The position numbers were made by a program, and so were the translations under genes. This document shows positions 1-5,020 of a stretch of 6,592 nt of DNA, piece after piece (the stretch's first letter is position 1; each line of letters opens with the position of its first letter). Under the pieces are notes generated by a model. The model had not been told where the DNA came from and did no database searches. It saw only the letters and a list, made by a program, of their open reading frames with translations. Source of the DNA: Novosphingobium sp. UBA6722 (lineage in GTDB: Bacteria; Pseudomonadota; Alphaproteobacteria; Sphingomonadales; Sphingomonadaceae); the NCBI GenBank assembly GCA_002454125.1, contig DKII01000028.1:433-7024 (forward strand), read 5' to 3'.

Positions 1-85
1 GGACCAGATCATCCTGGTCAACCTTTGCGGCCGCGGCGACAAGGACATCTTCTCGGTCGCGGAGTACCTGGGGGTGAAGCTGTGA
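1..85 (+). CDS. trpB: Tryptophan synthase beta chain, C-terminal end (partial)
   Basis: Only the last 27 codons (from base 2) and the TGA stop at 83–85 are present. They end in NLCGRGDKDIFSVAEYLGVK plus a final Leu. The GRGDKD motif is the conserved C-terminal signature of the pyridoxal-phosphate-dependent TrpB family, which condenses indole with serine to give tryptophan in the cytosolic alpha2beta2 complex with TrpA. The residue before GRGDKD is Cys where the enterobacterial enzyme has the Ser (Ser377 in Salmonella) that hydrogen-bonds the cofactor ring nitrogen. Its stop overlaps the GTG start of the next gene, so the two are probably translationally coupled. trpA follows after one intervening gene, which supports the identification. 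The rest of the gene lies upstream of the window. Confidence 0.93.
   Translation, partial: DQIILVNLCGRGDKDIFSVAEYLGVKL
70..77 (+). promoter_or_regulatory. Ribosome binding site inside trpB for the small membrane gene
   Basis: GGGGGTGA matches the extended anti-Shine-Dalgarno complement GGAGGTGA at 7 of 8 positions and lies 4 nt before the GTG at 82. It is also trpB coding sequence (Leu-Gly-Val-Lys). It decides the GTG start over the upstream TTG. By position it may originally have served trpA, before the small gene separated the two (inference). Confidence 0.6.
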
Positions 86-522
86 AGCGAATACTCATCC
101 TTTGCTATTTCATCTGCGCTGCGACGCTTGCATTCGCCTTAGTGGCAGCGGTCACAATCGCTTCGATCAGCTATCTGGGCCTTCCAGAAAGCGATACGAC
201 GATGTTAATTGCTTCTCTTGCCTGGCTTCTGTTCACGATAATATTCGGCATAGCAGTTGCAAAAAATTTCGAGAGAGCGACATCATATATTGGACTACGT
301 CAACCGATTCAGTCTTCGAGAGCCGGTCGCGCTTTCTTGTTGCTTCATGTTGGTTGGTTCGTACTCATGCCAGTGGTTTTTCATTTAGTTGACTTTCGCT
401 ACTCTCACCCATCTGAGTTAGTCTTCGTAATGCTGATGGCAATCACGATCGGGTATATCATCTTCTACACATTGGCATTGGCATTGCGCTGGGTGGGAAT
501 GGGAACCACGGAGAATGACTAA
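82..522 (+). CDS. Small four-helix membrane protein of unknown function, between trpB and trpA
   Basis: I do not recognise the family of this 146-residue protein. The GTG at 82–84 overlaps the trpB stop and has GGGGGTGA (70–77) upstream, so I prefer it to the TTG at 25, which would lie deep in conserved trpB sequence. Four hydrophobic segments are visible at about residues 4–32, 40–60, 84–104 and 112–135. The loop at 61–83 is rich in Lys/Arg (K61, R65, R73, R80, R83), while loop 33–39 is acidic and loop 105–111 is short, giving an N-in/C-in topology in the inner membrane. I see no catalytic motif, and no cleaved signal peptide is evident. By my count G+C is 167/360 (46%) over 121–480. ATA (4), TTA (4) and AGA (2) codons occur here but not in trpA. 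These features suggest horizontal acquisition. Its last 8 nt overlap trpA. The open frame is full length and membrane-like, so it is probably a real gene rather than a remnant. Confidence 0.8.
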   Translation: MKRILILCYFICAATLAFALVAAVTIASISYLGLPESDTTMLIASLAWLLFTIIFGIAVAKNFERATSYIGLRQPIQSSRAGRAFLLLHVGWFVLMPVVFHLVDFRYSHPSELVFVMLMAITIGYIIFYTLALALRWVGMGTTEND

Positions 523-1312
523 TTCCCGCCTCTCCGCCGCATTCGCCAAGGGCCGCCCGGCCCTCGTCACCTTCGTCACCGGGGGTGATCCTACTCCGGC
601 CGCCACCCCTGCTATCCTCGATGCGCTGGTGGCTGGCGGGGCTGACGTGATCGAACTCGGCATGCCCTTTACCGATCCGATGGCCGATGGCCCGGCGATC
701 CAGAAGGCCAACCTGCGCAGCCTGGGCGCGGGCACCCGTACCGCCGATATCCTGAAGATCGCCGCCGATTTCCGCGCGCGGCATCCTGACGTGCCGCTGG
801 TGCTGATGGGCTATGCCAACCCGATGACGATCCGCGGCGCGGACTGGTTTGCCGACCAGTGCGCCGCTGCGGGAGTCGATGGGGTGATCTGCGTCGACAT
901 TCCGCCCGAGGAAGATCCGGAGCTTGGTCCGGCGCTGCGCGCGAAGGGCATTTCGCTGATCCGCCTCGCCACCCCCACCACCGATGCGGTGCGGCTGCCG
1001 GCGGTGCTCGAGGGCTCGTCGGGCTTCCTCTATTACGTCTCGGTCGCCGGGATTACCGGCATGCAACAGGCCGCAGTCGGCGGGGTTGCCGAGGCCGTGG
1101 CCCGGATCAAGGCGGCTTCCGACATTCCGGTTGCCGTCGGCTTTGGCGTGCGCACCCCCGAACAGGCCGCCGCCTTTGCCAAGGTGGCAGACGGCGTGGT
1201 GGTCGGCTCGGCGCTGGTGGATCTGGTCGGTGAGCATGGCGTCAACGCTGCCGGGCCTGTGCAGGAACTGACCCGCGCGCTGGCAGATGCGGTGCACGGC
1301 GCGCGCAACTAA
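515..1312 (+). CDS. trpA: Tryptophan synthase alpha chain
   Basis: TrpA (265 residues, the usual length) cleaves indole-3-glycerol phosphate to indole and glyceraldehyde 3-phosphate. The indole passes through a tunnel to TrpB. The TIM-barrel signatures are all present in order: GGDP at 23–26, then IELGMPFTDPMADGP at about 46–60, which carries the two catalytic acids Glu47 and Asp58 (Glu49/Asp60 in enteric TrpA). GYANPM, CVDIPPEED and YYVSVAGITG follow, then the phosphate-binding VGFGVRTPEQ and VVVGSAL near the C-terminus. The ATG at 515 lies inside the last codons of the preceding membrane-protein gene (ATGACTAA, 515–522). Start candidates further upstream would run into that gene. GGGAA at 501–505 is a plausible ribosome binding site. 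Base composition is typical of the window. Translation is probably coupled to the upstream small gene instead of directly to trpB as in most genomes. Confidence 0.97.
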   Translation: MTNSRLSAAFAKGRPALVTFVTGGDPTPAATPAILDALVAGGADVIELGMPFTDPMADGPAIQKANLRSLGAGTRTADILKIAADFRARHPDVPLVLMGYANPMTIRGADWFADQCAAAGVDGVICVDIPPEEDPELGPALRAKGISLIRLATPTTDAVRLPAVLEGSSGFLYYVSVAGITGMQQAAVGGVAEAVARIKAASDIPVAVGFGVRTPEQAAAFAKVADGVVVGSALVDLVGEHGVNAAGPVQELTRALADAVHGARN

Positions 1313-1316
1313 ACCC

Positions 1317-1394
1317 CGTCATCCCCGCGAAAGCGGGGATCCAGGGCCACCTCGCGCTGGCTCGCCCTGGGCCCCCGCTTTCGCGGGGGTGACG
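1317..1394 (+). repeat. Composite inverted repeat with two GC hairpins (REP/MITE-like)
   Basis: The 78-bp element has two mirrored arms. The left arm contains the hairpin CCCCGC-GAAA-GCGGGG (1323–1338). The right arm contains CCCCCGC-TTTC-GCGGGGG (1372–1389), the same hairpin on the opposite strand. The arms also pair with each other through CGTCA (1317–1321) with TGACG (1390–1394) and CCAGGGC (1341–1347) with GCCCTGG (1364–1370), so it can fold as one long cruciform or as two small hairpins. This matches a short palindromic repeat common between genes in many proteobacteria, whose translation gives spurious WIPAFAGMT/HPRESG-type peptides. It fills most of the trpA–accD gap. No U-tract follows, so it is not an obvious intrinsic terminator, although it could protect mRNA ends or partly attenuate read-through. 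Confidence 0.85.
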
Positions 1395-1412
1395 ATTTGA
1401 ATAAAGGGCGTT

Positions 1413-1418
1413 AGAGGA
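1413..1418 (+). promoter_or_regulatory. Ribosome binding site of accD
   Basis: AGAGGA lies 4 nt before the accD ATG at 1423 and supports that start. The 28 bases between the repeat and the ATG contain no convincing promoter hexamers, so accD is probably read from an upstream promoter. Confidence 0.6.
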
Positions 1419-1422
1419 CCTC

Positions 1423-2271
1423 ATGAGCTGGATCGATCGTGTTCGCAAAGCGCTGCCCTTTCAGGACAAGCGCGACACTCCGGACAACCTCTGGATCAAG
1501 TGCCCTTCGTGCAGCGAAATGCTGTTCACCAAGGAGTACGAGGAAAACCTGAGCGTCTGCCCGCGCTGTGACCATCACGGCCGCATCGGCGCCGAGGCGC
1601 GGTTCAACCAGCTGCTCGATCCGGTCTTCACCGTGCTTCCGGCCCCGAAGGTCAAGGAAGACCCGCTGAAGTTCAAGGATTCGAAGAAGTATCCGGATCG
1701 CTTGAAGGCCGCCCGCCTCGCCAACCCCTATCCCGATGCCCTGACCAATGCGCTGGGCACGATTGGCGGCAACAAGGTGGTGCTGGGCGTGCAGGACTTT
1801 GCCTTCATGGGCGGGTCGATGGGCATGGCCGTGGGCGCGGCCTTCGTGGCCGGGGCGGACAAGGCGCTGAAGGAAAAGTGTGCCTACGTGATCTGCACCG
1901 CTGCGGGCGGCGCGCGGATGCAGGAAGGCATCCTCAGCCTGATGCAGATGCCCAAGTGCACCGTGGCGATCCGCCGCCTGCGCGCGGCCGGGCTGCCCTA
2001 TATCGTCGTGCTGACCGACCCCACTACCGGCGGCGTCACCGCCTCCTATGCGATGCTGGGCGATGTCCACATTGCCGAGCCGGGCTGCCTGATCGGCTTT
2101 GCCGGCCAGCGGGTGATCCAGGATACGATCCGCGAAAAGCTGCCCGAAGGCTTCCAGCGCGCCGAGTACCTGCTGGAACACGGCATGGTCGACATGGTGG
2201 TCCACCGCCGCGACCTGAAGGCGCAGCTCGCGCTGCTGCTTGATTACCTGGGGTCCAGCAAGGCAGCCTGA
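1423..2271 (+). CDS. accD: Acetyl-CoA carboxylase carboxyltransferase subunit beta
   Basis: AccD (282 residues) pairs with AccA to form the carboxyltransferase, which moves the carboxyl group from carboxybiotin on AccB to acetyl-CoA, making malonyl-CoA for fatty acid synthesis. The N-terminal zinc ribbon is intact: Cys27-x2-Cys30 and Cys46-x2-Cys49. The crotonase-like carboxyltransferase core follows, with the glycine-rich oxyanion segments GGARMQEG (162–169) and TTGGVTASYA (201–210) and the FAGQRVIQDTIREKLPEGFQ block (226–245). The start is fixed by the AGAGGA site and by the MSWIDRVR N-terminus expected for alphaproteobacterial AccD. It sits downstream of trpA across the repeat element and 5 nt upstream of folC. 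This neighbourhood is conserved in many alphaproteobacteria. Nothing is truncated or missing. Confidence 0.97.
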   Translation: MSWIDRVRKALPFQDKRDTPDNLWIKCPSCSEMLFTKEYEENLSVCPRCDHHGRIGAEARFNQLLDPVFTVLPAPKVKEDPLKFKDSKKYPDRLKAARLANPYPDALTNALGTIGGNKVVLGVQDFAFMGGSMGMAVGAAFVAGADKALKEKCAYVICTAAGGARMQEGILSLMQMPKCTVAIRRLRAAGLPYIVVLTDPTTGGVTASYAMLGDVHIAEPGCLIGFAGQRVIQDTIREKLPEGFQRAEYLLEHGMVDMVVHRRDLKAQLALLLDYLGSSKAA

Positions 2272-2276
2272 CCCCG

Positions 2277-3563
2277 GTGCGCGATTTCGCCTCGTCTGAC
2301 AGTCCCCGCGTGCAGGCGCAGCTTGATCGGCTGGGCGCGCTGTCCGTGCCGGACGGGCGGTTCGGGCTGGAAACGATCCGCGCGCTGCTGGCCCGGCTGG
2401 GCGATCCGCACCTACGCCTGCCTCCGGTGTTCCATGTCGCCGGGACAAACGGCAAGGGCAGCACCTGCGCTTTCCTGCGGGCCATGCTGGAGGCCGAAGG
2501 GTACAAGGTCCACGCCACGATCAGCCCGCACCTGGTCCGCTATAACGAGCGCATTCGCCTGGCCGGCCAGCTGATCGACGATGACCGGCTGGCCGATCTG
2601 CTAGCCGAAGTGCTGGACCTTGGCGAAGACCTGAACCCCAGCTTTTTCGAAGTGACCATCGCCGCCGCATTTGCCGAGTTTGGGCGGGTGCCGGCCGATG
2701 CCTGTGTGGTCGAGGTCGGCCTTGGCGGCCGCTTCGATGCAACCAATGCGCTGGAGCAGCCCGCCGTATGCGGAATCGCCGCGCTCGGGCTGGATCACGA
2801 ACGCTTCCTGCTGGCACCCGAGGACGGGGTGCCGACCGTTCCGCTGGAGCGGATCGCCTTCGAGAAGGCCGGGATCGCCAAGCCAGGCATGCCGCTGGTG
2901 ACGCAGCAGTACGACCTTGGCATGACCAAGGCCGTCCTAGATCAGGCAATGCGCGCCGGGGCCCGCCCCGCGCTGCGCGGGCTGGACTGGTTTGCCGAGG
3001 TGGGCGCCGAGATTGCCTATCGCGACAAGCAGGGCGAACTGAACCTGCCGCTCCCCGCCCTCACCGGCCCGCACCAGGCCGATAATGCCGCCTTGGCCGT
3101 GGCGATGATCCGCCATCAGAGCGCGCTGGCGGTGTCGGAAGCATCCATCCGCACCGGGCTGGCGACGGCCAAGTGGCCCGCCCGTTTGCAGCGGCTGAGC
3201 GTCGGCCCGCTGGTCGGCAACCGCGAAGTCTGGCTCGATGGCGGGCACAATCCTTCGGCCGGGGCAGCGCTGGCGCAGCATTTTCAGGACCGCCGTTTCC
3301 ACCTGATCATCGGCATGCTGGCGAACAAGGACCCTGCATCGCTGACTGGCCCGCTGGCCGCCAATGCTGCCTCGATTGCAGCCGTGCCAGTGCCAACGCA
3401 CGAGTGGCACGCGGCGGAAGCGTTCGGCCCGAATGCGGTCGCTTATCCGGATGTGCCGAGCGCGCTGGCCGCGCTGCCGCAGGATGGCCTGCCCGTGCTG
3501 ATCGCGGGTTCGCTCTACCTTGCGGGCGAAGTCCTGCGGCTCAACAACCAAGTGCCGGACTAG
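2277..3563 (+). CDS. folC: Bifunctional dihydrofolate synthase / folylpolyglutamate synthase
   Basis: FolC (428 residues, normal length) ligates glutamate to dihydropteroate and to folates using ATP, a Mur-ligase-type reaction in the cytosol. Visible motifs, in order: P-loop GTNGKGST (56–63), the omega-loop region TISPHLVRYNERI (81–93), EVGLGGRFDATN (146–157), the metal-binding LDH (172–174), EKAGI (196–200) with the usually carbamylated Lys197, GPHQADN (264–270), WPARLQ (300–305) and DGGHNP (321–326) in the C-terminal domain. Between LDH and EKAG there are about 8 more residues than in E. coli FolC. The GTG at 2277 is 5 nt after the accD stop. Its Shine-Dalgarno sequence is weak, so translation may depend on coupling to accD. 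A GTG at 2310 is a less likely alternative. The gene converges on the permease gene and shares the stop palindrome CTAG with it. Confidence 0.96.
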   Translation: MRDFASSDSPRVQAQLDRLGALSVPDGRFGLETIRALLARLGDPHLRLPPVFHVAGTNGKGSTCAFLRAMLEAEGYKVHATISPHLVRYNERIRLAGQLIDDDRLADLLAEVLDLGEDLNPSFFEVTIAAAFAEFGRVPADACVVEVGLGGRFDATNALEQPAVCGIAALGLDHERFLLAPEDGVPTVPLERIAFEKAGIAKPGMPLVTQQYDLGMTKAVLDQAMRAGARPALRGLDWFAEVGAEIAYRDKQGELNLPLPALTGPHQADNAALAVAMIRHQSALAVSEASIRTGLATAKWPARLQRLSVGPLVGNREVWLDGGHNPSAGAALAQHFQDRRFHLIIGMLANKDPASLTGPLAANAASIAAVPVPTHEWHAAEAFGPNAVAYPDVPSALAALPQDGLPVLIAGSLYLAGEVLRLNNQVPD

Positions 3564-4957
3564 GCCTTGGCCGGTGCTTCCGGCCCGTCATCCTCGGTGC
3601 TGGGCTGGCGGATCGACTGCACCAGGTAGCCCTTGTGCCACATCAGCCACAGCAGCAGCATCCCCGGGATCGCGGCGACAATCGTGAAGCCCCAGAACCA
3701 GGTCCAGCCAAGCTTTTCCGCAATCACCCCGGCGGGCGAGGCCAGCCAGGTCCGCCCGAAGGCCGCGAAAGAGGACAGCAGCGCGAACTGCGTGGCCGTA
3801 TAGGCCAGGCTGGAGAGGCCCGAGAGATAGGTCGCGAAGACCGTGAGGCCGATGCCGCTGGTCACGTTCTCGGTCCCAATCGCGGCGACCAGCATCCAGT
3901 AATCGTTGCCGACCACCGACAGGATCATGAACATCACGTTCGAGAACATCATCAGCAGGCCCGAGATCAGCAGCGCCCGGCCCATCCCCAGCCAGAGAAT
4001 GAACGGTGCGCCCAGCGCCGAACCCAGGATCAGCGCGCCAAAGCCCCACAGCTTGTTGGCGGAAACATAGTCCAGATCGGCAAAGCCCAGATCGACGATC
4101 ATCGGCGCCAGCATGGTCTGGCCCATGGCATCGCCGACCTTGTAGATCAGCACGAAGCCGAGCACGAGGAAGGCCCCGTGGCGGCCGAGGAACTCGCGGA
4201 ACGGATTGACCACGGTTTCCAGCAGCCACTGCCCCGCGGAAATGCCCTGGGCCTGGGCGAACCGGTCAACGTACTTGCCCGGCCCCGCCAGCAGCGAGCC
4301 GATGATCGCGGGAATGATCGCAAAGGCCGTCAGCCCGTAACCCAGCGCCCAGCCGAGCCCCAGGCCTTCGTTAGAGGCGAGATAGACCGTCCCGGCCCCG
4401 GCAATCAGGTTGCCCGTGCGATAGCCGAACTGGTTGGTGGCCGTGCCGTGGGCAAACTCGTCCTCTTCCAGGATCTCGATGCGGTAGGCGTCGATCACGA
4501 TATCCTGCGTGGCCGAAAGGAAGGCGGTGGCAATCGCCCAGAAGATGAACGGCCCGAGGTGGCCAGGCTGCGGATCGCTGGCGCCCAATTGCCAGATCGA
4601 AATGAACAGCAACCCCTGGACCAGGTAAAGCCAGCTGCGGCGCTGGCCGAACAGCCGGGTCAGCACCGGGATCGGCAACTTGTCGACCAGCGGTGCCCAA
4701 AGGAACTTGATCGTATAGGGCGTGCCCAGCGCAACCGCGAACCCGATCGTGGCGGTATCAATCCCGACCTTGGCGAGCCAGAAGGTCATCGTCGCCACCA
4801 GCAGGGTCAGCGGAAAGCCGCTGGAAATGCCGAGCAGGAAAGTAATCAGCGGGTTCTTGCGCAAATAGGGCCGGAATGACGGGATCCGGGTTGCCAGCAG
4901 GCCCAGGCCCAGCAGCACCCCGACAAAGATCACAAAGCGGATCAGATCGACCGACAT
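3560..4957 (-). CDS. ampG: AmpG-family muropeptide permease (MFS)
   Basis: This 465-residue polytopic inner-membrane protein belongs to the AmpG branch of the major facilitator superfamily. AmpG imports GlcNAc-anhydroMurNAc peptides released during wall turnover, feeding recycling and, in some bacteria, beta-lactamase induction. Family hallmarks are present: LLGISSGFPLTL (41–52), PYTIKFLWAPLVD (80–92), ATQDIVIDAYRIE (149–161), YKVGDAMG (272–279) and TATQFALLSS (387–396). About 12–14 hydrophobic segments are apparent. The N-terminus carries an extra hydrophobic stretch (about residues 4–22) ahead of the helix that normally begins AmpG, and the C-tail (451–465) is short and acidic. The ATG at 4957 has GGGGAG seven bases upstream. 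No ampC, ampR or wall-recycling gene is in view. AmpG-like paralogues are common in this group, so the exact substrate is less certain than the family. Confidence 0.88.
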   Translation of the reverse strand: MSVDLIRFVIFVGVLLGLGLLATRIPSFRPYLRKNPLITFLLGISSGFPLTLLVATMTFWLAKVGIDTATIGFAVALGTPYTIKFLWAPLVDKLPIPVLTRLFGQRRSWLYLVQGLLFISIWQLGASDPQPGHLGPFIFWAIATAFLSATQDIVIDAYRIEILEEDEFAHGTATNQFGYRTGNLIAGAGTVYLASNEGLGLGWALGYGLTAFAIIPAIIGSLLAGPGKYVDRFAQAQGISAGQWLLETVVNPFREFLGRHGAFLVLGFVLIYKVGDAMGQTMLAPMIVDLGFADLDYVSANKLWGFGALILGSALGAPFILWLGMGRALLISGLLMMFSNVMFMILSVVGNDYWMLVAAIGTENVTSGIGLTVFATYLSGLSSLAYTATQFALLSSFAAFGRTWLASPAGVIAEKLGWTWFWGFTIVAAIPGMLLLWLMWHKGYLVQSIRQPSTEDDGPEAPAKA

Positions 4958-5020
4958 TCACGCGCTCCCCATCAAATTCGCTTGCGACACTAGCGCGGTT
5001 TGGGTCTATTCCTAGCCTTG
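4958..5020. promoter_or_regulatory. Divergent intergenic region with a candidate promoter for the Rieske gene
   Basis: This 63-nt gap must hold any dedicated start signals for both the permease gene (leftward) and the Rieske oxygenase gene (rightward). On the + strand a weak sigma70-like pair is visible: TTGCGA (4982–4987), a 17-nt spacer, then TCTATT (5005–5010), each matching consensus at 4 of 6 positions. That would start transcription only a few bases before the ATG at 5021, where no Shine-Dalgarno sequence is present, so a leaderless message is possible. I see no convincing promoter on the - strand and no clear operator palindrome. Confidence 0.35.
4965..4970 (-). promoter_or_regulatory. 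Ribosome binding site of the AmpG-family gene
   Basis: Read on the - strand this is GGGGAG, placed 7 nt before the ATG at 4957–4955. It supports that start for the permease gene. Confidence 0.55.

Noticed and set aside
25..81. Upstream TTG start giving a longer version of the small membrane protein
   Set aside because: The added residues come from translating conserved trpB sequence in another frame and are polar and Arg-rich. The GTG at 82 has a strong ribosome binding site and starts directly at the first hydrophobic segment.
102..392. 96-codon frame inside the small membrane gene in another frame
   Set aside because: It has no ribosome binding site or recognisable motif, whereas the 82–522 frame has four clean hydrophobic segments and coupled ends.
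471..488. Tandem ATTGGC hexamer (two copies plus a partial third)
   Set aside because: It simply encodes Leu-Ala-Leu-Ala-Leu in the last helix of the small membrane protein. A 6-nt unit keeps the frame, and the copy number is too low to suggest phase variation.
458..1297. 279-codon frame antisense to trpA
   Set aside because: Shadow of trpA, which has all of its catalytic motifs. The antisense product is His/Arg/Gly-rich without any recognisable domain.
1313..1422. trpA–accD gap considered as an intrinsic terminator or riboswitch
   Set aside because: The hairpins are strong but are followed by GATTTGAATAAAGG rather than a T-run, and their mirrored arrangement fits a repeat element better than a regulatory RNA.
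1242..1448. Small - strand frame containing HPRESGGP and WIPAFAGMT peptides
   Set aside because: These peptides are the well-known spurious translation of the palindromic repeat at 1317–1394. The frame also runs into trpA and accD.
1411..2448. 345-codon frame antisense to accD and the start of folC
   Set aside because: Shadow frame: it covers the accD zinc ribbon and core, and its product shows no family motif.
3173..4879. Long open frame (568 codons) on the + strand, antisense to the permease gene
   Set aside because: It overlaps the clear AmpG-family gene along its length and starts inside folC in another frame. Its product is a low-complexity Gln/Arg/Pro/Gly-rich chain with no domain, as expected for the mirror frame of a GC-rich gene.
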